Source: an uncultured bacterium (GTDB lineage Bacteria; Bacteroidota; Bacteroidia; Bacteroidales; Bacteroidaceae). From it: a stretch of 64,000 nucleotides of DNA. The position numbers and the translations under genes were made by a program. Every line of letters starts with the position of its first letter. Position 1 is the first letter of the stretch. The notes beneath the pieces were generated by a model that worked only from the letters and a program-made list of their open reading frames with translations, ran no database searches and was not told where the DNA came from. Shown in pieces: positions 26,149-33,989 of this stretch. The stretch covers positions 1 to 64,000 of the forward strand of contig CAJMPR010000019.1 of assembly GCA_905215345.1 (NCBI GenBank), given 5' to 3'.

Positions 26149-26236
26149 CTTAGAATGAAGGCTTGATTCTTCCGAATAAAGCTTTCATTCTTAAGAATTG
26201 AACTTTCAGTTTTAAGAATAAAAGCTTAATTCTAAG
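26149..26236. repeat. 88-bp palindromic region in the HU-like gene leader
   Basis: CTTAGAAT (26149-26156) and ATTCTAAG (26229-26236) close the region. Inside, variants of TTAAGAAT, AAGCTTT and GAACTTTCA alternate on both strands (CATTCTTAAGAATTGAA, then TTTTAAGAATAAAAGCTT). It starts close to the predicted transcription start of the HU-like gene and would fold in the mRNA leader. It shares no core with the heptad elements. Confidence 0.65.
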
Positions 26237-26248
26237 TTTTGAATACTA

Positions 26249-26256
26249 CAAAGATA
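26249..26256 (-). promoter_or_regulatory. -7 promoter box for the HU-GSCFA-murF/alr run
   Basis: TATCTTTG on the minus strand. A CTTG (one change from TTTG) lies 20 bases upstream at 26277-26280, as expected for a -33 box. Confidence 0.5.
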
Positions 26257-26280
26257 GGTTATTATCCCTATATAGACAAG

Positions 26281-26521
26281 TTTATATAGGACATTTCATA
26301 GTTTAGCAGTTTGAGATAAAGTAAATGAAAATTTAGATTTGTTTTTTGCACGTTGCAGTAAATGTTCTTCATCCCCGTCCACTATAACGAACACATCCGG
26401 GCAAAACGAAAAATATAAATATCACAAAAAATTAAAGAGCTTTATTTTTTCATTTCTTATATTCATTTCATATATTGCATTTGCTTTTAGTACTTTTTAT
26501 TAACTTTAAATTCTTGTCATT
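26281..26521. other. intergenic stretch with no gene
   Basis: AT-rich region between divergent transcripts. The only thing noted is a weak promoter-like pair, TTTG at 26480-26483 and TAACTTTA at 26501-26508, just before the gene at 26522. No RNA gene or repeat was recognised. Confidence 0.4.
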
Positions 26522-27232
26522 ATGAAACATCTTTTTTTGACTAATCTATTATTCTTTCTGAGTATTAACGCAACCGTTAATGCCCAATATTATAATTCGG
26601 TACCCAATAGAATCCTTTACTATGAAGTCTACAACAGTACTAACAATAAGACGCACGGAGAATCGTCCTGTATCAAACAAACTATGACAAGAAATGACAG
26701 CTTATTCATTATCCAGTCCGACTTTTACCCACCCATTAGCGACCAAATAAAAGACAGCGTATTATTATTAAAAATTGTCCAAACAAATGAAAACACGATT
26801 ATCTTCTTGAAAGATGAAGAAACAGAAAAAAATAATATAAAGCAAATGATATACTCTATCACTCAGAAGGACAATATAGACAGCAATAAAGAGGTAATAA
26901 GCACCGGAAGCATTCAAGTCGTAATAAATGATAACATAAAAAAAGGTGATAAAATACGAACGGATAAGTTCACACTAAAAATAGGTCCTATTTCAACAAC
27001 AACCACCCTGAACGGTGAATACCAGGGATTTGATGTAATCCAGACTTCTGCAGGAGAATTTAACTGCATAAAGATAAGCTACAAAATAAAAGTGAAGTTC
27101 TTGTTCTTTTCCGAAACAAGCTACGTAACTGAATGGTATGCAAAAAGTATCGGTTTGGTAAAGAGAGAAGAATACAATGAAAAACCAAAATCAAAAACTA
27201 TAAAAACTTTAATTGCCATGAAAAATGGGTGA
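26522..27232 (+). CDS. exported TapB/DUF3108-like protein of unknown function
   Basis: A 236-residue protein with a signal peptide (about 1-21, ending near VNAQ). The remainder is mostly beta: PNRILYYEVYNSTNNKTHGE at the start and GEYQGFDVIQTSAGEFNCIK then VTEWYAKSIGLVKREEYNEK near the end. This last block resembles the TapB/DUF3108 family of Bacteroidetes periplasmic proteins. No catalytic residues are evident and the function is unknown. The gene is clearly richer in A/T and in AAA/ATA codons than its neighbours, which may mean recent arrival. It is not linked to dxs by spacing (134 bases). Confidence 0.6.
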   Translation: MKHLFLTNLLFFLSINATVNAQYYNSVPNRILYYEVYNSTNNKTHGESSCIKQTMTRNDSLFIIQSDFYPPISDQIKDSVLLLKIVQTNENTIIFLKDEETEKNNIKQMIYSITQKDNIDSNKEVISTGSIQVVINDNIKKGDKIRTDKFTLKIGPISTTTTLNGEYQGFDVIQTSAGEFNCIKISYKIKVKFLFFSETSYVTEWYAKSIGLVKREEYNEKPKSKTIKTLIAMKNG

Positions 27233-27334
27233 TAAAGAGAAAGCTGTGAGTTTTCTGTTTCTTTTTTCCGCAGTAAAAGAAAGACCACATAATAAAAAAC
27301 ACATAAAATGATATAGGCATCCGTTTTCTTTTGT

Positions 27335-27342
27335 TACTTTTG
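27335..27342 (+). promoter_or_regulatory. -7 promoter box for dxs
   Basis: TACTTTTG matches TAnnTTTG. The predicted start near 27350 lies beyond the first candidate start codon of the open frame (27331), which supports the ATG at 27367. Confidence 0.55.
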
Positions 27343-27366
27343 CAATTTGTAATGTTCAGAACGGAG

Positions 27367-29271
27367 ATGAAAACAGAACCAACAACATATAACTTGCTTA
27401 ATTCCATTTCCTACCCCGAAGACCTGCGCCAGCTAAGCGTGGAACAGCTTCCTGAAGTTTGTAATGAATTACGGCAAGACATCATACAAGAGCTCGCATG
27501 TAACCCCGGACACTTCGCTGCCAGTCTGGGAACAGTGGAACTGACCGTTGCACTGCACTATGTATACAATACTCCTTACGACCGTATTGTATGGGACGTA
27601 GGTCATCAAGCCTATGGGCACAAGATGTTGACCGGACGACGCGAGACATTCTCTACCAACCGGAAGTTCAAAGGCATATGTCCTTTCCCTTCCCCCACCG
27701 AAAGTGAATATGATACTTTTACGTGCGGACACGCTTCCAACTCCATCTCCGCCGCACTGGGTATGGCTGTTGCCGCCGCTAAAAAAGGGGAGAAGAACCG
27801 TCATGTGGTAGCCGTATTAGGTGATGGAAGCATGAGTGGTGGACTGGCGTTTGAAGGCTTGAACAACGCTTCGTCAACTCCCAATAACCTGTTGATTATC
27901 CTCAACGATAACGACATGGCGATAGACCGTAGTGTGGGCGGCATGAAGCAATACCTCTTTAACCTGACGACATCGAACCGTTATAACCAACTGCGCTTCA
28001 AGATTTCCCGCATGCTCTTCAAAATGGGAATATTGAACGAGGAACGCCGCAAGGCATGGATTCGCTTCTCCAATAGCCTGAAATCGATGGCTGCCCAGCA
28101 ACAGAATATTTTCGAAGGAATGAATATACGTTACTTCGGCCCCATAGACGGACACGACGTAAAGAATCTGGCACGTGTACTGCGGGACATCAAGGATATG
28201 CAAGGACCCAAAATCCTACACTTGCATACTGTTAAAGGCAAGGGCTTTGAACCTGCCGAGAAAGATCCGGGTACATGGCATGCACCGGGCAAGTTCGACC
28301 CCGAAACGGGCGAGCGTATTATTGCAGATTCAAGCAACCTGCCTCCTTTATACCAAAACGTATTTGGAAATACATTGGTAGAACTGGCGGAGAAAAATCC
28401 GAAGATTGTCGGTGTCACTCCTGCTATGCCGACAGGCTGTTCCATGAACAAATTAATGGAGACGATGCCCGGACGCGCTTTTGACGTGGGTATTGCCGAA
28501 GGTCATGCGGCAACCTTCTCAGGGGGAATGGCAAAGGAAGGATTGCAACCGTTCTGCAACATTTATTCCTCTTTCATGCAACGGGCTTACGACAATGTGA
28601 TACATGATATTGCCATTCAGAAACTGCCCGTCGTGCTTTGTCTCGACCGTGCCGGATTGGTAGGCGAAGACGGTCCCACGCATCATGGTGTATTCGATCT
28701 GGCGTATTTCCGTCCGGTTCCCAATCTAACAATATCTTCTCCGATGAACGAACACGAACTGCGCCGCTTAATGTACACGGCACAATTGCCGGATAAAGGA
28801 CCGTTCGTTATACGTTACCCTCGTGGACGGGGTGTATTGGTAGACTGGAAATGCCCGTTGGAAGAGATTCCCGTAGGAAAGGGACGAAAACTGAAAGAAG
28901 GCAAAGATATTGCCGTCATCACTCTGGGCCCGATAGGAAACGTTGCCGCACGTGCCATCAAGCGGGCGGAAGAGGAAAAAGGAATCTCCATCGCTCACTA
29001 CGACTTGCGTTTCCTGAAACCTTTAGACGAAGACCTGCTGCACGAAGTGGGACGTAACTTCCAACGTATCATCACGATAGAAGACGGGGTGAGGAAAGGC
29101 GGAATGGGAAGTGCCGTACTGGAATTTATGGCAGATAACGATTATAATCCGCATATACAACGTATCGGCGTGCCTGATACCTTTATAGAACACGGTACGA
29201 TACAGGAGTTGCATCGGCTGTGCGGTATGGATGAAGAAGGAATCTTTAATCAATTGACAATTGAGAATTGA
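27367..29271 (+). CDS. dxs: 1-deoxy-D-xylulose-5-phosphate synthase
   Basis: A 634-residue thiamine-diphosphate enzyme, from the ATG at 27367. It makes DXP from pyruvate and glyceraldehyde-3-phosphate, the first step of the MEP isoprenoid route. Family blocks: RIVWDVGHQAYGHKMLTGR, FTCGHASNSISAALGMA, VLGDGSMSGGLAFEGLNN (TPP-binding GDG), FDVGIAEGHAATFSGG, and DRAGLVGEDGPTHHGVFDL. The usual EQH of the AE(Q)HA block reads EGH here. The last residues, NQLTIEN, and the stop codon are encoded by the left arm of a heptad repeat element, so the C-terminus has been rewritten by that repeat. Confidence 0.95.
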   Translation: MKTEPTTYNLLNSISYPEDLRQLSVEQLPEVCNELRQDIIQELACNPGHFAASLGTVELTVALHYVYNTPYDRIVWDVGHQAYGHKMLTGRRETFSTNRKFKGICPFPSPTESEYDTFTCGHASNSISAALGMAVAAAKKGEKNRHVVAVLGDGSMSGGLAFEGLNNASSTPNNLLIILNDNDMAIDRSVGGMKQYLFNLTTSNRYNQLRFKISRMLFKMGILNEERRKAWIRFSNSLKSMAAQQQNIFEGMNIRYFGPIDGHDVKNLARVLRDIKDMQGPKILHLHTVKGKGFEPAEKDPGTWHAPGKFDPETGERIIADSSNLPPLYQNVFGNTLVELAEKNPKIVGVTPAMPTGCSMNKLMETMPGRAFDVGIAEGHAATFSGGMAKEGLQPFCNIYSSFMQRAYDNVIHDIAIQKLPVVLCLDRAGLVGEDGPTHHGVFDLAYFRPVPNLTISSPMNEHELRRLMYTAQLPDKGPFVIRYPRGRGVLVDWKCPLEEIPVGKGRKLKEGKDIAVITLGPIGNVAARAIKRAEEEKGISIAHYDLRFLKPLDEDLLHEVGRNFQRIITIEDGVRKGGMGSAVLEFMADNDYNPHIQRIGVPDTFIEHGTIQELHRLCGMDEEGIFNQLTIEN

Positions 29272-29352
29272 TAATTGAAAATTACCATGCGGCATAACAA
29301 GACCCGGGTAACTTCCAATTATTAATTGTCAATTGTCAATTATCAATTCAAT
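29251..29352. repeat. heptad-armed repeat element between dxs and trkA
   Basis: Left arm CAATTGA, CAATTGA, GAATTGA, TAATTGA; core CCATGCGGCATAAC...GTAACTTCCAATT (29285-29320); right arm AATTATT, AATTGTC, AATTGTC, AATTATC. The left arm overlaps the last seven codons and the stop of dxs, and the right arm ends at the trkA start codon. Confidence 0.8.
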
Positions 29353-30693
29353 ATGAAGATAATCATTGCTGGTGCCGGCGCAGTAGGCACACACTTGGCA
29401 AAGCTGCTGTCCCGCGAGAAGCAGGACATTGTGCTGATGGATGACAACGAGGAGAGATTGAGTACCCTCGGCTCCAATTTCGATTTAATGACAGTCACCG
29501 CCTCCCCGACTTCGATCAAAGGATTGAAAGAAGTAGGAGCCGGAGAAGCCGAGCTGTTCATTGCCGTTACTCCTGACGAGAGCCGTAACATGACAGCCTG
29601 TATGCTTGCCACCAACCTCGGTGCGCAAAAGACCGTAGCCCGGATTGATAACTACGAATATCTGCTTCCCAAGAATAAGGAATTTTTCAAGAAATTAGGT
29701 GTAGACTCGTTAATTTACCCGGAAATGCTTGCCGCCAAAGAAATCGTATCTTCCATACGTATGAGTTGGGTTCGCCAATGGTGGGAGTTCTGTGGCGGAG
29801 CACTGATATTGATAGGCGCCAAGATGCGTGAAAAGGCAGAGATACTGGACATTCCCCTGTACCAGTTGGGCGGGCCGGAACTTCCCTATCATGTGGTAGC
29901 CATAAAACGCGGTAATGAAACGCTAATCCCCCGGGGTGACGATGTTATCAAACTACACGATATTGTCTATTTTACCACTACCCGTAAATACGTTCCTTAT
30001 ATCCGCAAGATTGCCGGTAAGGAAGATTATGCCGACGTGCGCAACGTGATGATTATGGGCGGAAGCCGCATTGCCGTGCGTACGGCGCAATATGTACCCG
30101 ACTATATGCAGGTAAAAATCGTAGATTATGACTTGAACCGTTGTAATCGTCTGACCGAACTACTGGACGACAAGACCATGATTATCAATGGCGACGGACG
30201 GGATATGGATTTGCTCGTAGAAGAGGGATTAAAGAATACGGAAGCCTTTGTTGCCCTGACCGGTAACTCGGAAACAAATATCCTCGCTTGTCTGGCGGCA
30301 AAGCGTATGGGTGTCAGCAAAACGGTGGCGGAAGTGGAGAACATCGACTATATTGGTATGGCGGAGAGCCTCGACATCGGTACTGTAATCAATAAAAAAA
30401 TGATTTCCGCCAGCCACATCTATCAAATGATGCTGGACGCAGACGTCAGCAACGTGAAATGTCTGACTTTCGCCAATGCCGACGTTGCGGAATTTACGGT
30501 AAAAGCCGATTCCAAGATTACCCGTCACCCGGTAAAAGACCTCGGACTACCGAAGGGAACCACTATCGGAGGATTGATACGTAACGGTGAAGGTATCGTA
30601 GTAATGGGTGATACACAAATACAACCGGGCGACCATGTAGTTGTTTTCTGTCTGAATATGATGATTAAGAAAATAGAGAAATACTTTAATTAA
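29353..30693 (+). CDS. trkA: TrkA, NAD-binding regulator of K+ uptake
   Basis: A 446-residue cytoplasmic protein from the ATG at 29353; the longer frame (29326) reads through the repeat arm. It has two RCK units, each a Rossmann domain plus RCK_C: IIIAGAGAVGTHLAKLLS at the start and NVMIMGGSRIAVRTAQYVP near residue 228. It binds NAD(H) and gates the TrkH channel encoded next. Between trkA and trkH is a repeat element of 87 bases. Confidence 0.94.
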   Translation: MKIIIAGAGAVGTHLAKLLSREKQDIVLMDDNEERLSTLGSNFDLMTVTASPTSIKGLKEVGAGEAELFIAVTPDESRNMTACMLATNLGAQKTVARIDNYEYLLPKNKEFFKKLGVDSLIYPEMLAAKEIVSSIRMSWVRQWWEFCGGALILIGAKMREKAEILDIPLYQLGGPELPYHVVAIKRGNETLIPRGDDVIKLHDIVYFTTTRKYVPYIRKIAGKEDYADVRNVMIMGGSRIAVRTAQYVPDYMQVKIVDYDLNRCNRLTELLDDKTMIINGDGRDMDLLVEEGLKNTEAFVALTGNSETNILACLAAKRMGVSKTVAEVENIDYIGMAESLDIGTVINKKMISASHIYQMMLDADVSNVKCLTFANADVAEFTVKADSKITRHPVKDLGLPKGTTIGGLIRNGEGIVVMGDTQIQPGDHVVVFCLNMMIKKIEKYFN

Positions 30694-30778
30694 TTATGAA
30701 TTACAAATTACGAATTACCGTGCGGGCATAAACGCGCAGCCAATTCGTAATTTATAATTTATAATTCATAATTCAAAT
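30692..30778. repeat. heptad-armed repeat element between trkA and trkH
   Basis: Left arm AATTATG, AATTACA, AATTACG, AATTACC; core with GTGCGGGCATAAACGCGCAGCC, which inverted reads GGCTGCGC...CCGCAC; right arm TTCGTAA, TTTATAA, TTTATAA, TTCATAA. It overlaps the trkA stop codon by two bases and stops four bases before the trkH start. Confidence 0.8.
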
Positions 30779-30782
30779 AAGC

Positions 30783-32234
30783 GTGATTAATTTCAAGACA
30801 ATCATACGGATTATCGGCATCCTGTTGTTGCTGGAGACCGTGATGCTGTTGGCATGTTCGGGAATATCGTTCTATTACAGGGACGAAGCATTGCTTGATT
30901 TCTGGAAAGCGGCAGGTATCACAGCCGGTGTAGGATTACTGATGGCTATTGCCGGCAAAGGAGGAAACCGCCAGTTAACCCGCCGGGACGGATACGTATT
31001 GGTTAGTTTTGCCTGGGTGGCATTCTCCCTTTTCGGGATGTTGCCGTTTTACATAAGCGGTTACATTCCGGATGTAACGAATGCTTTCTTTGAAACAATG
31101 TCCGGCTTCACAAGTACAGGTGCCACTATTCTGGACAATATAGAATCATTACCGCATGGCTTGTTGTTCTGGCGCAGTATGACGCAATGGATCGGAGGTC
31201 TGGGAATTATCATGTTTACCATTGCCATACTCCCGATTTTCGGAGTCAGCGGCATACAGGTATTTGCCGCCGAAGCCAGCGGGCCTACACATGATAAAGT
31301 ACATCCACGTATCGGTATCACGGCTAAATGGATTTGGAGTATCTACGCCAGCATCACTTTTATCCTTGTTGCTTTATTGATATTAGGTGGTATGGACTGG
31401 TTTGACAGTATTTGCCATGCTTTCGCCACTACCGGCACTGGTGGATTCTCCACCAAACAGGCAAGCGTGGCATACTATAATTCTCCTTATATAGAATATG
31501 TCATTTCAATCTTCATGTTTATTTCCGGTATTAACTTTACATTACTATTGTTCTTCGTTAACCGGAAATTCAAGAAAGTTATTGATAATGCCGAGCTGAA
31601 ATGGTACTTCGGATCGGTAGTTAGTTTCACGGTATTAATTGCAGTTATACTGTATTATACCAGTTCAATGGGTATGGAAGAATCTTTCCGTAAATCATTA
31701 TTTCAGGTTATTTCCCTACACACTTCCACAGGATTCGCCACGGCCGACTATATGCTATGGACTCCGATACTATGGGGACTGCTTACCATCATTATGGTGA
31801 TAGGGGCTTGTGCGGGCAGTACTACGGGCGGTTTGAAGTGCATCCGAATGGTAATTCTGTCTAAAGTGTCAAGAAATGAATTCAAGCATATCCTCCACCC
31901 TAATGCCATATTACCGGTACGTGTCAACAAACAGGTTATATCGCCCTCTACCGTATCTACCGTACTGGCATTTTGTTTTCTTTACCTTATTATTATAGTT
32001 ATCAGTATATTATTAATGATGGGAATGGGGATAGGATTCGACGAATCCATCGGTTGCGTTATATCCAGTATCGGCAATATGGGCCCCGGATTAGGCGAAA
32101 CCGGTCCGGCATATTCCTGGAATGCCCTGCCCGATGCCGCTAAATGGTTATTGGCATTTCTTATGCTTTTGGGACGCTTGGAACTGTTCACCGTTTTGCT
32201 TTTATTCACACCCGGATTCTGGAAACGGAGTTGA
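30783..32234 (+). CDS. trkH: TrkH, K+ uptake channel subunit
   Basis: A 483-residue membrane protein that begins with GTG. The four pore-loop repeats are visible: ETMSGFTSTGATILD, FATTGTGGFSTKQASV, HTSTGFATADYML and ISSIGNMGPGLGE, each with the selectivity-filter Gly. It forms the K+ translocating pore, controlled by TrkA. MINFKTIIRIIGILL is the membrane-entering N-terminus. No terminator is visible before the next gene, which has its own promoter box. Confidence 0.94.
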   Translation: MINFKTIIRIIGILLLLETVMLLACSGISFYYRDEALLDFWKAAGITAGVGLLMAIAGKGGNRQLTRRDGYVLVSFAWVAFSLFGMLPFYISGYIPDVTNAFFETMSGFTSTGATILDNIESLPHGLLFWRSMTQWIGGLGIIMFTIAILPIFGVSGIQVFAAEASGPTHDKVHPRIGITAKWIWSIYASITFILVALLILGGMDWFDSICHAFATTGTGGFSTKQASVAYYNSPYIEYVISIFMFISGINFTLLLFFVNRKFKKVIDNAELKWYFGSVVSFTVLIAVILYYTSSMGMEESFRKSLFQVISLHTSTGFATADYMLWTPILWGLLTIIMVIGACAGSTTGGLKCIRMVILSKVSRNEFKHILHPNAILPVRVNKQVISPSTVSTVLAFCFLYLIIIVISILLMMGMGIGFDESIGCVISSIGNMGPGLGETGPAYSWNALPDAAKWLLAFLMLLGRLELFTVLLLFTPGFWKRS

Positions 32235-32304
32235 TTTAGGATAAAAAGTGTAAAAATAGTCATTTTTTGTTATGCAGAGATAGCAAAATGAAGGATACTT
32301 ATTA

Positions 32305-32312
32305 TATCTTTG
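32305..32312 (+). promoter_or_regulatory. -7 promoter box before the small exported protein and nuo cluster
   Basis: TATCTTTG matches TAnnTTTG, 24 bases before the ATG at 32337. It is the only such box seen upstream of nuoA and may drive the whole cluster. Confidence 0.55.
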
Positions 32313-32336
32313 CGGCTTGAAAAGAGAGATAAAGGT

Positions 32337-32708
32337 ATGAAGCAGTGCATAAAATATTGTATAATCGTCCTGCTCGCGGCCTTATTGCACAATGGTGCAG
32401 TAGAAGCCGCGGATTTTCTGTGCATTCCGGCAAGCGTTAAGACGGAACATTGCATCTTAACTCAAGCTCCCACTACCCAACAAGCCATCCGGAACTTCTA
32501 CAACTATTTATCATCTACCACTTCCTGCTTAGAACATGTCGACATAACGCAAGTACCGGGTAACAAAAGCATACTTTTGCGTACCGACATCATCCGCTTG
32601 CAACAATCGTTACGTGCACAGGATTGTGACCATCTGTCATACCTGTATTATTCGTACGTACCCGATCCACACTACTATGTCTTCGGACTAAGAAAGATTA
32701 TTGTTTAG
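32337..32708 (+). CDS. small exported protein of unknown function preceding nuoA
   Basis: A 123-residue protein from the ATG at 32337; the open frame extends back to a TTG inside the promoter, which is rejected. A signal peptide (about 1-24, MKQCIKYCIIVLLAALLHNG) is followed by a short domain with several Cys and many Tyr near the end (YLYYSYVPDPHYYVFGLRK). I do not recognise the family. It lies 160 bases before nuoA, separated by a repeat element, and shares the likely promoter. Whether it contributes to complex I is unknown. Confidence 0.6.
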   Translation: MKQCIKYCIIVLLAALLHNGAVEAADFLCIPASVKTEHCILTQAPTTQQAIRNFYNYLSSTTSCLEHVDITQVPGNKSILLRTDIIRLQQSLRAQDCDHLSYLYYSYVPDPHYYVFGLRKIIV

Positions 32709-32710
32709 AA

Positions 32711-32868
32711 TGTGCTAATATGCAAATGTGCCAATGTTCTAATTGGCTACGCTATGTTTGTGCTACACTGTTACAACGCAATGTATTAGCACATTAATCA
32801 TGTTAACACATTTGCATATTGGCACATTAGTCATATTAGCATATTATCTTATTAGCACATTACATATT
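32711..32868. repeat. octad-armed repeat element before nuoA
   Basis: Left arm of 8-mers TGCTAATA, TGCAAATG, TGCCAATG, TTCTAATT; core AATTGGCTACGCTATG to about 32783; long right arm of TTAGCACA-type words running to the nuoA ATG. The words have an 8-nt period with occasional 9. The right arm is extended compared with other elements. Confidence 0.8.
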
Positions 32869-33219
32869 ATGAACTTTACTTTGTTAGTAGTCGTCTTGTT
32901 GACGGCAATTGCTTTCGTGGGTATAGTCATCGCTCTTTCCAATGCGATAGCTCCCCGTTCGTACAATCCACAAAAGATGGAAGCCTATGAATGTGGTATC
33001 CCTACCCGTGGTAAATCATGGATGCAATTCCGGGTAGGTTACTATCTATTTGCCATTCTGTTCCTGATGTTCGAAGTGGAAACAGTATTCCTGTTCCCTT
33101 GGGCGGTTATTGCGCGCGAACTTGGAGTGACAGGACTTTTCAGTATTTTATTTTTCCTTATTATATTAGTTCTGGGCCTTGCTTATGCCTGGAGGAAAGG
33201 AGCTTTGGAATGGAAGTAA
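32869..33219 (+). CDS. nuoA: NADH-quinone oxidoreductase subunit A
   Basis: A 116-residue membrane subunit starting at the ATG at 32869. Upstream codons in frame come from the repeat element. It has three membrane segments and the conserved loop YECGIPTRG (Cys of the A/D transition loop) and FRVGYYLFAILFLMFEVETV. It is part of the membrane arm hinge of complex I. It overlaps nuoB by ten bases. Confidence 0.94.
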   Translation: MNFTLLVVVLLTAIAFVGIVIALSNAIAPRSYNPQKMEAYECGIPTRGKSWMQFRVGYYLFAILFLMFEVETVFLFPWAVIARELGVTGLFSILFFLIILVLGLAYAWRKGALEWK

Positions 33220-33809
33220 CGAAGAAACCTAAAATAAAATCCATCCCTTATGAGGAGTTTACCGACAATGAGACGTTGGAGAAAATGGTACGGGAACTTA
33301 ATGCCGGAGGTGCCAATGTGGCAATCGGTGTTCTGGATGATTTCGTCAACTGGGGACGCAGCAATTCGCTGTGGCCACTCACCTTTGCAACAAGCTGTTG
33401 CGGTATCGAATTTATGGCCCTTGGTGCAGCCCGCTATGACATGGCGCGCTTCGGGTTTGAAGTAGCCCGTGCCAGTCCGCGTCAGGCAGATATGATTATG
33501 GTGTGCGGAACAATCACGAACAAGATGGCACCGGTATTGAAGCGTTTGTACGACCAGATGGCCGATCCCAAATATGTAATAGCCGTAGGCGGTTGCGCCG
33601 TCAGCGGAGGCCCGTTCAAGAAATCCTACCATGTAGTAAACGGAGTAGACAAGATACTCCCGGTAGATGTATATGTTCCCGGTTGCCCGCCACGTCCCGA
33701 AGCATTCTATTATGGAATGATGCAGTTACAGCGCAAGGTGAAGATAGAAAACTACTTTGGCGGAGTGAACAGAAAGGAAGAAAAACCGAAAGAAGAAGAG
33801 GAAAAATGA
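33210..33809 (+). CDS. nuoB: NADH-quinone oxidoreductase subunit B
   Basis: A 199-residue subunit starting inside the end of nuoA. Cysteine ligands of cluster N2 are seen in ATSCCGIEFMALG (two adjacent Cys), VGGCAVSGGPF and VPGCPPRPEA. It carries electrons to quinone at the base of the peripheral arm. The C-terminus is Lys/Glu-rich and not conserved. Confidence 0.95.
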   Translation: MEVTKKPKIKSIPYEEFTDNETLEKMVRELNAGGANVAIGVLDDFVNWGRSNSLWPLTFATSCCGIEFMALGAARYDMARFGFEVARASPRQADMIMVCGTITNKMAPVLKRLYDQMADPKYVIAVGGCAVSGGPFKKSYHVVNGVDKILPVDVYVPGCPPRPEAFYYGMMQLQRKVKIENYFGGVNRKEEKPKEEEEK

Positions 33810-33836
33810 TAATTTAGCGGTTTCACCGCTAAATTA
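33810..33836. other. perfect hairpin directly after nuoB
   Basis: TAATTTAGCGG (33810-33820) pairs exactly with CCGCTAAATTA (33826-33836) across the loop TTTCA. It begins on the base after the nuoB stop codon. No T run follows, so it is more likely an mRNA 3'-end or processing structure than a terminator. Confidence 0.65.
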
Positions 33837-33938
33837 AGTGATAAGTTGTTAGTGATTAGTGATTGGTTTGTGTCTCCATGCGGAATAACGGCGCAGCTTA
33901 ATCATAAGCAAATCACTAGTCACTAAAAACTTATCACT
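33837..33938. repeat. heptad-armed repeat element between nuoB and nuoCD
   Basis: Left arm AGTGATA, AGTTGTT, AGTGATT, AGTGATT; core CCATGCGGAATAACGGCGCAGC, which inverted reads GCTGCGC...CCGCATGG; right arm with AATCACT, AGTCACT, TATCACT words. A small GC hairpin (CGAGGC-TTC-GCCTCG, 33940-33954) follows. Confidence 0.8.
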
Positions 33939-33989
33939 GCGAGGCTTCGCCTCGATAAATTCCCATTTATAAAACGAAACATCATTTAT

